Assembly (NCBI GenBank): GCA_900546265.1
Contig: URCA01000062.1
Location: 1 to 13,305 of the forward strand
DNA length: 13,305 bases
From: an uncultured Oscillospiraceae bacterium
Lineage (GTDB): Bacteria > Bacillota > Clostridia > Oscillospirales > Acutalibacteraceae
Direction of reading: 5' to 3'
The translations under genes and the position numbers were made by a program. The first letter of the stretch is position 1. Each line of letters opens with the position of its first letter. Positions 1-6,533 of the stretch are shown one piece after another. The notes below the pieces were generated by a model. That model did not search any database. It was not told the origin of the DNA and saw only the letters and a list, made by a program, of their open reading frames with translations.

Positions 1-38
1 GAGGAGCTTGTCCGAAAACTCGGCTGGGAGCCGAAAAA

Positions 39-74
39 GCCGCCAGCGGGCCTCCAAGGAGGCCCGCCGGCGGT
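39..74. terminator. Hairpin terminator upstream of the KDG operon
   Basis: A 10-bp GC-rich stem (46-55 with 58-67) is extended past one mismatch by 5-6 more pairs (39-44 with 69-74). On the plus side it is followed by a short T-rich stretch, and on the minus side by the complement of a five-A run, so it could stop transcription in either direction. It probably closes a gene lying left of the window. Bases 1-38 are too short to assign to a gene. Confidence 0.6.
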
Positions 75-116
75 TTGCTTTACCCGGAACGCGTAATTCA
101 TATGATGATTTACTCC

Positions 117-134
117 GTATATTTATAATTATAC
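117..134. promoter_or_regulatory. Candidate operator palindrome of the GntR/FCD regulator
   Basis: The 18-bp inverted repeat GTATATTTATAATTATAC is a palindrome except for one mismatched pair (122/129). It ends 7 bp before the -35 box of the regulator's own promoter. FCD-type GntR regulators bind short AT-rich palindromes next to their own promoters, so autoregulation through this site is a reasonable inference. No second copy was found in the window. Confidence 0.4.
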
Positions 135-141
135 CACTATA

Positions 142-170
142 TTGACAGATTACCGGAAAAATGATAGGAT
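142..170 (+). promoter_or_regulatory. Sigma-A promoter of the regulator-kdgK-eda operon
   Basis: A perfect -35 box TTGACA (142-147) is followed by a 17-bp spacer and a TAGGAT -10 box (165-170, 4 of 6 matches). Transcription would start near 177, giving a leader of about 20 bases before the ATG at 199. The in-frame TTG at 142 lies inside the -35 box, which argues against using it as a start codon. Confidence 0.75.
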
Positions 171-198
171 GACTTTAGTGTATAAAGGAGGGGACGCC

Positions 199-894
199 AT
201 GCCGGCAGAGGAAAAAAACCGCACCCAGCGCACGGCAGACGCCATTCTGCGCTTCATCGCGGAGCAGGGGCTGCAGCCGGGCGGCCGGCTGCCGAACGAG
301 AGCGAGCTGTCCCGGCGGCTGGAGGTCGGCCGCGGCACGGTGCGGGAAGCCATGAAGCTGCTGGCCTCCCGCAACATCGTGACCATCCGGCAGGGCAGCG
401 GCACCTACGTGGCCGAGCGGCCGGGAATGGCGGAGGATCCGCTGGGGCTGCAGTTCATCGCGGACAAGAGGCAGCTTTCCCACGATCTCATTGCCATCCG
501 CTTTCTCATCGAGCCGCCCATCGCCGCCATGGCGGCGCGCAGCGCCGAGGAGGCGGAAATCGAGCGGCTGCGCGGGCTGGCGGGGGAAGTGGAGGCGCGC
601 ATCCTTCGCGGGGAGAGCCATATCGCGCAGGACGTGGAGCTGCACACCGCCATCGCTTTGTGCAGCCGGAACCTGGTGGTTCCCCGGCTCATCCCCATCA
701 TCCACAGCACCATCCAGATATTCACCGATTTGAAGGAGCCCCGGCTGCTGCGGGAAACCATCGAGATTCACCGCCGGGTGGTGGACGCCATCGCGGCCCA
801 CAATCCGGTGGAGGCCCAGGACGCCATGTATCTGCATCTCGTCCACAACCGGGAATCCCTGCGGGCAATCGAACGGCAGCAGACGACCGAATGA
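199..894 (+). CDS. GntR-family (FadR/FCD subfamily) transcriptional regulator
   Basis: A 231-residue DNA-binding regulator, probably sensing a sugar acid. Residues 1-75 are a GntR winged helix-turn-helix, with the typical run from 'LPNESELSRRL' (31-41) through 'GRGTVREAM' to the wing 'RQGSGTYV' (64-71). Residues ~95-220 are an all-helical FCD ligand-binding domain; D145, H149 and H191 lie where FCD proteins usually bind a metal next to the ligand. The ATG at 199 is chosen because AAAGGAGGGG lies just upstream and because an earlier in-frame TTG at 142 is part of the promoter. It is first in an operon with KDG kinase (18-bp gap) and KDPG aldolase, so the likely effector is KDG, KDPG or a related hexuronate. 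The family is clear; the effector is inferred from context. Confidence 0.9.
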   Translation: MPAEEKNRTQRTADAILRFIAEQGLQPGGRLPNESELSRRLEVGRGTVREAMKLLASRNIVTIRQGSGTYVAERPGMAEDPLGLQFIADKRQLSHDLIAIRFLIEPPIAAMAARSAEEAEIERLRGLAGEVEARILRGESHIAQDVELHTAIALCSRNLVVPRLIPIIHSTIQIFTDLKEPRLLRETIEIHRRVVDAIAAHNPVEAQDAMYLHLVHNRESLRAIERQQTTE

Positions 895-912
895 CAGCAA
901 GGAGGACACGCT

Positions 913-1884
913 ATGGTTCCAGGTATCCTATTGGCAGGCGAGCCCATGGGCCTGTATATCGCGCAGGAGGAGGGCCCTATTGACCGGGCCGTGACCTTCC
1001 GGGCCGCCGTGGCGGGTGCGGAGTTCAACGTGGCGGTGGGGCTGACCCGCCTGGGGCATCGGGTGGAGTATCTGACCCGGCTGGGCTGTGACCCGGACGG
1101 CGAACGGATCCGCCGGGCGCTCCGGGAAACCGGGGTGGGCGACGCGCTTGTGATCACCGATCCGGAGCGGCCCACCGGCATCATGTTCAAGGGCCGGGTT
1201 TCCCGGGGGGATCCCCCCATCTTCTACCGGCGCAGAGGCTCCGCCGCCGCCGCGCTCAGCCGGGAGGACGTGGAGCGTCTCGACCTGTCCGCCTTCGGCT
1301 GTCTGCATCTGACCGGCATTCTGCCCGCCCTCTCCCCTTGCGCGCTGGACGCGGCGGAATATTTGGTGGACAAGGCCCGGGCGGCGGGGCTTTTCATCTC
1401 CTTCGATCCCAATCTGCGGCCCCAGCTCTGGCCCTCCCCCGCCGTCATGGCGGAGACCGTCAACCGGCTGGCGGCCAGGGCCGACCTGTTCCTTCCCGGC
1501 GCGGGCGAGGGCGAACGCCTGATGGGCAGCGCCGACCCGGCCGCCATTGCGCGGCACTACCAGCGGCTGGGCGTGCGGTACGTGGTGGTCAAGACCGGCA
1601 AAACCGGCGCTTACGCCGCCGGTGAAGGGGAGGCGTTCCAAAGCCCGACGTACCAAGAAACCGCCGTGGTGGACACGGTGGGGGCGGGCGACGGCTTTGC
1701 CGCCGGGGTGCTCAGCGCCCTGCGGGAGGGGCTGTCCCTGCGGGAGGCCGTGCGCCGGGGCAACGCCATCGGCACCATCCAGATCCAGCACGAGGGCGAC
1801 AACGAAGGGCTTCCCACGCGGGAGGCGCTGGAGGAATTCATGACGCATACGCCGCTGAAAACGGCGGAGGAGGCATCGCTATGA
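913..1884 (+). CDS. kdgK: 2-dehydro-3-deoxygluconokinase (PfkB family)
   Basis: A cytoplasmic sugar kinase of 323 residues that should phosphorylate 2-keto-3-deoxygluconate to KDPG with ATP. The PfkB fold is shown by the N-terminal substrate region 'AGAEFNVAVGLTRLG' and the C-terminal signature 'DTVGAGDGFAAG' starting at residue 254, with D260 as the catalytic base and 'GAG' as the anion hole. The internal 'FDPNLRPQLW' is typical of KDG kinases. An AAGGAGG ribosome site lies 7 bases before the ATG. Its last four bases (ATGA, 1881-1884) are also the start of the aldolase gene, so the two are probably translationally coupled. PfkB enzymes vary in substrate; the adjacent KDPG aldolase is what makes KDG the best choice over fructose or ribose. 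Confidence 0.88.
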   Translation: MVPGILLAGEPMGLYIAQEEGPIDRAVTFRAAVAGAEFNVAVGLTRLGHRVEYLTRLGCDPDGERIRRALRETGVGDALVITDPERPTGIMFKGRVSRGDPPIFYRRRGSAAAALSREDVERLDLSAFGCLHLTGILPALSPCALDAAEYLVDKARAAGLFISFDPNLRPQLWPSPAVMAETVNRLAARADLFLPGAGEGERLMGSADPAAIARHYQRLGVRYVVVKTGKTGAYAAGEGEAFQSPTYQETAVVDTVGAGDGFAAGVLSALREGLSLREAVRRGNAIGTIQIQHEGDNEGLPTREALEEFMTHTPLKTAEEASL

Positions 1885-2504
1885 TCGAAGTATTACGCGC
1901 CGTCGGCATCGTGCCGGTGGTCAAAATCAACCGGGCCGCCCCGGCCGCCGGGCTGGCCCGCGCCCTGTGCGAGGGGGGGCTGCCCGCGGTGGAAATCACC
2001 TTCCGCACCCCGGCGGCGGCGGACGCTATCCGCGAGGCCTGCGCCGCCGCGCCGGAGGCCTTCGTCTGCGCCGGGACGGTATTGACGGCGCAGCAGGCCG
2101 AGCAGGCCGTGGCGGCGGGGGCCAAGGCCATCGTCAGCCCCGGCACCAACATGGAGGTGGTGGACTGGTGCCTCGCCCAGGGCGTGCCGGTCATCCCCGG
2201 GTGCGCCACCCCCAGCGAAATCGAGGCCTGCATGCGTAAGGGGCTTCGCCTTGTCAAGCTGTTCCCCGCCGAGGTGCTGGGCGGAGTGAGGATGCTCAAA
2301 GCCCTGGCCGGGCCTTATGCCGGCGTTTCCTTCATGGCCACCGGCGGCATCAGCCCGGCCAACGTGGGGGATTACCTGCGGCAGAAGAACATCGTCTGCT
2401 GCGGCGGCAGCTGGATCGTGCCGGAAGCGGCGCTGGACGCCGGAGACTTCGACGCCATCCGCCGCCTGGCCGCCGAGGCGCGGGCCATCGTGGACAGCAT
2501 ATAA
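1881..2504 (+). CDS. eda: KDPG aldolase (2-dehydro-3-deoxyphosphogluconate aldolase)
   Basis: A 207-residue class I aldolase that cleaves KDPG to pyruvate and D-glyceraldehyde-3-phosphate. The active-site residues known from E. coli Eda are all present at a constant offset of seven: E38 (E45), R42 (R49), T66 (T73) and the Schiff-base lysine K126 in 'VKLFPAE' (K133). 'IPGCATPSEI' (105-114), 'ATGGI' (153-157) and the phosphate-binding 'GGSW' (175-178) are also typical. The start overlaps the kdgK stop by four bases. With KdgK it completes the lower part of hexuronate or Entner-Doudoroff breakdown; no upstream uronate isomerase, dehydratase or transporter is in the window. Some Eda proteins also act on 4-hydroxy-2-oxoglutarate, which cannot be excluded. 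Confidence 0.93.
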   Translation: MIEVLRAVGIVPVVKINRAAPAAGLARALCEGGLPAVEITFRTPAAADAIREACAAAPEAFVCAGTVLTAQQAEQAVAAGAKAIVSPGTNMEVVDWCLAQGVPVIPGCATPSEIEACMRKGLRLVKLFPAEVLGGVRMLKALAGPYAGVSFMATGGISPANVGDYLRQKNIVCCGGSWIVPEAALDAGDFDAIRRLAAEARAIVDSI

Positions 2505-2513
2505 GACGACAGC

Positions 2514-2545
2514 AACGCGGCGGGAGCATGGTTCCCCGCCGCGTT
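2514..2545 (+). terminator. Hairpin after the KDG operon
   Basis: An 11-bp perfect stem (2514-2524 with 2535-2545) with a 10-base loop starts 10 bases after the eda stop codon. It lacks a good T-run afterwards, so it may be a weak terminator or a 3'-end stabilising hairpin working with the better terminator 30 bases downstream. Confidence 0.55.
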
Positions 2546-2576
2546 CTGTATATCAAAAAAGGTGCCAAAAGGCAGC

Positions 2577-2615
2577 AAAGAGGGTGCAAAACAAAGCGTT
2601 TTGCCCCCTTCTTTT
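2577..2615. terminator. Intrinsic terminator between eda and the minus-strand remnant
   Basis: The stem 2577-2592 with 2598-2613 contains two mismatches and a loop of five (AAAGC). On the plus strand it runs into CTTTTAT. On the minus strand it directly follows the TAA of the coding-like remnant and is followed by a T-rich stretch, so it may originally have served that gene and now serves both directions. Confidence 0.65.
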
Positions 2616-2775
2616 ATGGCTTGACGTAGCCGCTTTTGATGGGCTCCACCGCCACATTATCCATGGCCCGCTGATCCTTTTCAGAAATCCGCTCCAACGC
2701 CTTGGATTTGACCAGATAGGCGGCGTAATTGTCCGCGTGAAATGTCAAACCGGCGGAACGGGGGCGGCCGTCCCG
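2614..2775 (-). pseudogene. C-terminal remnant of an unidentified minus-strand gene
   Basis: On the minus strand an open frame of 53 codons ends with TAA at 2614-2616 and is closed upstream by TGA at 2776-2778. It has no ATG before its second half and no ribosome site. The last ~42 codons look like real coding sequence: they use the same G/C-ending codons as neighbouring genes and read as an ordinary charged helix and tail, ending '...SEKDQRAMDNVAVEPIK' then 'SGYVKP'. The stop is followed at once by a terminator hairpin, as at a genuine gene end. I do not recognise the family. The simplest explanation is the 3' end of a gene whose 5' part was deleted; a small gene with a non-ATG start is the alternative. 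The rest of 2505-2822 shows only the two hairpins and no convincing promoter. Confidence 0.35.
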
Positions 2776-2822
2776 TCATATAGTGGAAGGAACTCCATTT
2801 TGAGAAAGGCAGGATTCCGCCC

Positions 2823-3386
2823 ATGATTAAAATCTTTATCGATCAGGGACACAACCCCACGAATCCCAACGCCGGGGCGGAGGCCAACGGTGTGCGGGAG
2901 CAGGATGTGACCTACGAGGTAGGGGTGCGGCTGGCCGATTTGCTGCGGGCCAACCCCAATTTCGAAGTCCGGCTGTCAAGAAATTCGCCGGACGAGCAGC
3001 TGGGGACCTCCAACGCCACCTCTCTGGCCGCCCGGGTTAACGCGGCCAACAGCTGGCCCGCCGATTATTTCATCAGCCTGCACTGCAACGCCAGCACCAA
3101 CACCACCGCCAGCGGCAGCGAGGTCTATGTCTACAGCGAAACCAGCCCGGCCTTCCCGCTGGGCGAGGCCATCCTGGTGGGACTGCAGAACGCCACCGGT
3201 CTGCGCAACCGGGGAATGTTCATCCGCCCGAGCCTGTACGTGCTGCGCCGCACCAACATGCCCGCCCTGCTGGTGGAAATGGGCTATCTGACCAATCCGG
3301 AGGACGCCCGCCTGCTGTCCACCGACCCGCAGAGCTTCGCCCGGGGCATCTACAACGGCATGCTGTCTTATTTTCAGCTGACATAA
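2823..3386 (+). CDS. N-acetylmuramoyl-L-alanine amidase (Amidase_3)
   Basis: A 187-residue zinc amidase that cleaves the bond between N-acetylmuramic acid and L-alanine in peptidoglycan. The whole protein is one Amidase_3 domain. Zinc ligands H10 ('DQGH'), E26 ('REQD') and H87 ('SLHCNA') and catalytic E152 ('VEMGYLTN') are all visible. There is no signal peptide, membrane anchor or wall-binding repeat, so export would need another route, or the enzyme acts in spore formation or after lysis. The start is ATG 2823 with a moderate GGCAGGA site 8 bases upstream. It is followed 54 bp later by the desulfoferrodoxin gene with no terminator between them, so the two may share a transcript. Family assignment is firm; the role (CwlD-like, autolysin or phage-derived lysin) is open. 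Confidence 0.9.
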   Translation: MIKIFIDQGHNPTNPNAGAEANGVREQDVTYEVGVRLADLLRANPNFEVRLSRNSPDEQLGTSNATSLAARVNAANSWPADYFISLHCNASTNTTASGSEVYVYSETSPAFPLGEAILVGLQNATGLRNRGMFIRPSLYVLRRTNMPALLVEMGYLTNPEDARLLSTDPQSFARGIYNGMLSYFQLT

Positions 3387-3440
3387 TTCCCCGCAAGCTG
3401 CATACACTACTGCCAGGAATGAACAAGGAGGCAGCAAGCT

Positions 3441-3824
3441 ATGCAAGACAACCATCGCTTTTATCTGTGCCGCAGAGACGGCACCCTGGTGGGCCTCATC
3501 CACGGCGGCGGGGAACTGACCTGCTGCGGGGAGCCCATGGAGGAGCTGACAGCGGGCAGCACCGACGCCGCCCAGGAAAAGCACGTGCCGCAGGTGAAGG
3601 TGGACGGCTGCGACGTGACCGTGGAGGTGGGCAGCGTGCACCATCCCATGTCGGAGGAACACAGCATCAACTGGGTGTACCTGCTTACTGAAAAAGGCGG
3701 CCAGCGCAAGAACCTGCCCTTCGACGGCAAGCCGGTGGCCGTCTTCCGGCTGACCGACGACGATCGCCCGGTGGCGGCCTACGCCTACTGCAACCTCCAC
3801 GGGCTCTGGAAAACCGAGATATGA
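3441..3824 (+). CDS. dfx: Desulfoferrodoxin-type superoxide reductase
   Basis: A 127-residue cytoplasmic protein expected to reduce superoxide to hydrogen peroxide at a mononuclear iron site, a defence typical of anaerobes. The catalytic centre II ligands are all present and spaced as in the family: H48, H68, H74, C117 and H120, with the E46-K47 pair that assists catalysis. The N-terminal desulforedoxin-like domain (1-36) has C10, C28 and C29 of the four centre I cysteines, but the second one is replaced ('CRRD' where 'CxxC' is expected), so the rubredoxin-like iron site may be lost or changed. A strong AAGGAGG lies 9 bases before the ATG. It ends at a bidirectional terminator facing purF. 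Function at centre II is well supported. Confidence 0.93.
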   Translation: MQDNHRFYLCRRDGTLVGLIHGGGELTCCGEPMEELTAGSTDAAQEKHVPQVKVDGCDVTVEVGSVHHPMSEEHSINWVYLLTEKGGQRKNLPFDGKPVAVFRLTDDDRPVAAYAYCNLHGLWKTEI

Positions 3825-3827
3825 AAA

Positions 3828-3854
3828 CGGCCCCGCGGGTTATCCGCGGGGCCG
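3828..3854. terminator. Bidirectional terminator between dfx and purF
   Basis: A perfect 11-bp stem (3828-3838 with 3844-3854) with loop GTTAT starts 3 bases after the dfx stop and 5 bases beyond the purF stop. T-rich tails follow on both strands (CTTATTTATT on plus, TTTTC on minus), so it can end both convergent transcripts. Confidence 0.88.
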
Positions 3855-3859
3855 CTTAT

Positions 3860-5230
3860 TTATTCGCCGAAGCAGGCGGTGCAGAAGGGGGTGGTGCAGC
3901 CGCGGCAGGCTTCCCTAAGGCCGGGGAGGCTGATGTAGCCCAGGCTGTCGGCCCCGATGGAGCGGCAAACGGCATCCATCCCCATGCGGCCCGCAATCAG
4001 GTTCTCCTCGTCCCCGATGTCGGTGCCGTAATGGCAGGTGTGGCGGAAGGGCGGCGAGGAAATCCGCACATGCACCGCCGCCGCCCCCGCCGCGCGCAGG
4101 CTGCGCACGATTTTTTCGCAGGTGGTGCCCCGGACGATGGAGTCGTCCACCAGCACCACCCGCTTCCCCCGCACCACGGCGGACAGCGGGTTGAGCTTCA
4201 GGCGCACGGCGGTGTCCCGCTGGGTCTGGGTGGGAAAAATGAAGCTGCGGCCTACATAGCGGTTCTTCATAAAGCCGGTGGCCAGGGGCAGGCCGCTTTC
4301 GGCGCTGTAGCCGGCGGCGGCCTCCAGGCCGGAATCCGGCACGCCGCAGACGATGTCCGCGTCGGCGGGATGCTCCCGGGCCAGAATCCGCCCCATCCGG
4401 CACCGGGCCTCGTACACGCTCAGCCCGTCGATAACCGAATCCGGCCGGGCGAAATACACATACTCAAAGATGCACAGCCCCCCGGCTGCCGGGCGGGAGG
4501 CGGGCACGGCGTCCCGGGCGATCAGGCGGCCGTTTTCCATCACCAGGATTTCGCCGGGGCGCACGTCCCGGATGGAGGAGAAGCCGCCGATTTCCAGCGC
4601 GCAGCTCTCGGAGGCCACGGCTATGCCCGCCTCGCTCTCCCCCACGCACAGCGGGCGGTAGCCGCTGGGATCCCGCAGGGCGACGAGCCGCCCGCCCCCG
4701 TCCAGGATGACCAGGGAAAACGCGCCCTCCAGCCGGGCCGCCGCTTCCTTCACCCCTGTCAGCAGGTCGCCCGTTTGCAGGGCGCAGCAGGCGATCAGCT
4801 GGGAAACCACCTCGCTGTCGCTGGAGGCGGAGAAATGCAGGCCCTCGGCCTGCAGCTCGTCCCGCAGGGCGGCGGCATTGGTGACGTTGCCGTTATGGGC
4901 GGCGGCCAGACGGCCGGTCAGGTATTCAGAGACGAAGGGCCCCGCGTTCTCCCGGGTGCTCGCGCCGGTGGTCGAATACCGGGTATGCCCCACCGCCGTT
5001 TTCGCATGGGCAAGGGCCTCCATCGCCGCGGGGGTGAACACCTCCCCCACCAGGCCCGCGTCCTTATGGCAGAGGATCCCGCCGTCCTGCGCCACGGCGA
5101 TGCCCGCTCCCTCCTGCCCTCGATGCTGGAGGGTCAGCAGCCCGTTCATGGTCAGGGCGGCAGCGCCGCCTGTCCGGGTGCTCACGCCGAAGACGGCGCA
5201 TTCCTCCCGGGGCTTGTCATCAATTCTCAT
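3860..5230 (-). CDS. purF: Amidophosphoribosyltransferase (PurF), Fe-S type
   Basis: A 456-residue enzyme expected to transfer glutamine amide nitrogen to PRPP, giving phosphoribosylamine, the first step of purine synthesis. Residues 1-10 form a propeptide that exposes nucleophile C11 ('EECAVFGV'). The Ntn amidotransferase domain shows 'HRGQEG' (36-41), 'GHTRYSTTG' (81-89), 'HNGN' (112-115) and 'SSDSE' (136-140). The transferase domain has the PRPP loop 'VVLVDDSIVRGTT' (358-370). Likely 4Fe-4S ligands are C253, C399, C450 and C453. The protein stops three residues after the last ligand, so the tail beyond 'CxxC' seen in Bacillus PurF is missing. It is last in the glutamate synthase operon and overlaps the ANTAR gene by 11 bases with no strong ribosome site, suggesting translational coupling. 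No other pur gene is nearby, so it may be a nitrogen-regulated paralog. Confidence 0.9.
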   Translation of the reverse strand: MRIDDKPREECAVFGVSTRTGGAAALTMNGLLTLQHRGQEGAGIAVAQDGGILCHKDAGLVGEVFTPAAMEALAHAKTAVGHTRYSTTGASTRENAGPFVSEYLTGRLAAAHNGNVTNAAALRDELQAEGLHFSASSDSEVVSQLIACCALQTGDLLTGVKEAAARLEGAFSLVILDGGGRLVALRDPSGYRPLCVGESEAGIAVASESCALEIGGFSSIRDVRPGEILVMENGRLIARDAVPASRPAAGGLCIFEYVYFARPDSVIDGLSVYEARCRMGRILAREHPADADIVCGVPDSGLEAAAGYSAESGLPLATGFMKNRYVGRSFIFPTQTQRDTAVRLKLNPLSAVVRGKRVVLVDDSIVRGTTCEKIVRSLRAAGAAAVHVRISSPPFRHTCHYGTDIGDEENLIAGRMGMDAVCRSIGADSLGYISLPGLREACRGCTTPFCTACFGE

Positions 5231-5777
5231 AGGTTTTCAGGATCCCTTCCGCTATCGCTCGTCTCGTCGTGCGCCGATCCATGGCCTGCTTTTCGATGTA
5301 CCGGTGGGCCTCCGGCTCCCGCATGTGCATGTGGGTCATGAGGATGCATTTCGCCCGGCCGACCAGGCGGACGTCCTCCATCCGCCCCTTGAGCAGGCGG
5401 TTCTCCTCCTCCAGGGCCCGGATACGCCGCTGCGCCGCCGAAACCGCGCCCAGCGCGGCGGCAAGCTGCGCCCGGCTCACCGGCTTGGCCAGGGTGAGAA
5501 CCCCGGCCTCCTCCAGCCCCTGGGGCGGCGGCCCGGCGGTAAGCAGCAGCACCTGCCCCGTTGTCCGCCCGGCCAGCTGCCGGGCCAAGGCGGCCCCCGT
5601 CCCGTCCGGCAGGGGCGCGTCAATCAGGATCAGGGCGAAGCTTTCCGCCGCCGCCCGGCGGCGGGCATCCCCGCCGGTGCGGGCCGTCACAATCCGCCGG
5701 CAGCCGGCCGCGTCCAGCAGCGGCCGCAGCTGCGCGGCAGCTGTCTCCGTGGTGGAGACAAGCAGCACCGGTTCCAT
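5220..5777 (-). CDS. ANTAR-domain RNA-binding antiterminator with degenerate receiver domain
   Basis: A 185-residue regulator of the AmiR/NasT/EutV type. Residues 1-110 resemble a response-regulator receiver: D53 ('LIDAPLPDG') and K98 ('LAKPV') are in place, but the N-terminal acidic pair is replaced by 'VSTTE', so Mg-dependent phosphorylation is doubtful. A coiled coil (~113-132, 'RIRALEEENRLLKGRM') leads into an ANTAR domain (~130-182, 'AKCILM...EPEAHRYIEKQAMDRRTTRRAIAEGIL'). ANTAR domains bind RNA hairpins with six-base loops and prevent terminator formation. The ATG at 5777 follows a GAGGGAG site and sits 13 bases after the GXGXG subunit gene; an upstream in-frame ATG would overlap that gene and adds a non-homologous tail. 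Likely targets are the leaders of glnN and amt. Clostridial NitR, linked to glnA, is the nearest known analogue by context. Confidence 0.88.
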   Translation of the reverse strand: MEPVLLVSTTETAAAQLRPLLDAAGCRRIVTARTGGDARRRAAAESFALILIDAPLPDGTGAALARQLAGRTTGQVLLLTAGPPPQGLEEAGVLTLAKPVSRAQLAAALGAVSAAQRRIRALEEENRLLKGRMEDVRLVGRAKCILMTHMHMREPEAHRYIEKQAMDRRTTRRAIAEGILKTYEN

Positions 5778-5790
5778 CCAATCATCTCCC

Positions 5791-6507
5791 TCAGTTGGGG
5801 GTGTACAGCTGCTGATAAGGGTTCTTCGCGTTGGGACGCAGCAGGACGTACTCGTCCGCCAGCAGGCTGTCCGCGTCCATACGGAAACGGCGGGCGAATT
5901 CGTGCACATAAGGCGCCGCCTCCTCCATGTCGCCGGCCGTAGCGGAGCTGACCGTCACCTGGGCGGGCAGCGGAGGCAGCGGCTGCGCGGTGCGGATGAG
6001 AATCCGCCCCCCGTGCATCCCGGTCCCCGTGAAGTTGCTAAGAGGCGCGTCGGAGGCGCCGATGCCCAGCACGATGATGGTGCCTCCCGCCAGGTATTCC
6101 CCGAGGAAGCTGCCCACCCGGCCGCCGATGACGATGACCGGCTGCTTATCCTCGTAAGCCTTCATGTGGATGCCGGCCCGATACCCGGCGTCGCCCCGCA
6201 CGTAAATCGCGCCGCCCCGCATCGCATAGCCCAAAGCGTCCCCGGCGTTGCCGTGCACGACGATTTCCCCGGCGTTCATGGTGTCTCCCACCGCGTCCTG
6301 CACGTTGCCGTGCACCTCGATAACCGCGCCGTCCAGATAGGCGCCCAGGGCGTTGCCCGGCGTGCCGTGAATGGTCACGGTCTTATCCTTCAGGCCGCTG
6401 CCGATGAACCGCTGCCCGCAGCAGTCCCGGATGCACACGTCCCCCGGGGCCGCCTTCACCTGCCGGTTCAGCGCCTGAAAATCCAGGCCTTTCGCCGCTA
6501 TATCCAT
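5791..6507 (-). CDS. Glutamate synthase GXGXG (C-terminal, GltB3-type) subunit
   Basis: A 238-residue protein equal to the right-handed beta-helix domain at the C terminus of large bacterial glutamate synthase, here a separate gene. Repeating 'G..G....G' turns run through residues 35-180, e.g. 'GTPGNALGAYLDGAVIEV', 'GNAGDALGYAMRGGAIYV' and 'GRVGSFLGEYLAGGTIIV'. This domain is structural: it braces the synthase and the ammonia tunnel. The start at 6507 is preferred over an ATG at 6516 because AAAGGA lies 9 bases before 6507 but abuts 6516. It is third in the operon, 26 bases after the FMN subunit and 13 before the ANTAR gene. Formylmethanofuran dehydrogenase subunit C shares this fold, but the neighbours settle the assignment. 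Confidence 0.9.
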   Translation of the reverse strand: MDIAAKGLDFQALNRQVKAAPGDVCIRDCCGQRFIGSGLKDKTVTIHGTPGNALGAYLDGAVIEVHGNVQDAVGDTMNAGEIVVHGNAGDALGYAMRGGAIYVRGDAGYRAGIHMKAYEDKQPVIVIGGRVGSFLGEYLAGGTIIVLGIGASDAPLSNFTGTGMHGGRILIRTAQPLPPLPAQVTVSSATAGDMEEAAPYVHEFARRFRMDADSLLADEYVLLRPNAKNPYQQLYTPN

Positions 6508-6533
6508 ACGGACCATTCCTTTCCCTATCGCGT

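Noticed and set aside
1..96. Open frame from the window edge to a TAA at 94-96 as the tail of an upstream gene
   Set aside because: It runs straight through the terminator hairpin and two other frames are equally open, so no coding call is supported.
142..198. TTG start at 142 for the GntR/FCD regulator, adding 19 residues
   Set aside because: The TTG is inside the -35 box of a good promoter, has no ribosome site, and the added residues do not resemble a GntR N terminus; ATG 199 has a strong site.
2317..2826. Plus-strand open frame running through the 3' end of eda into the intergenic region
   Set aside because: It overlaps eda in another frame, contains both hairpins, and has Arg/Pro/Ser-rich shadow composition with no recognisable domain.
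3378..3403. Possible promoter (CTGACA plus an A/T-rich hexamer) before dfx
   Set aside because: The -10 match is poor at every allowed spacing; not strong enough to report as a feature.
3821..5341. Long plus-strand open frame of ~500 codons opposite purF
   Set aside because: It is the antisense of purF in GC-rich DNA; the translation is Gly/Ala/His-rich without domains, and purF is a complete, motif-rich gene.
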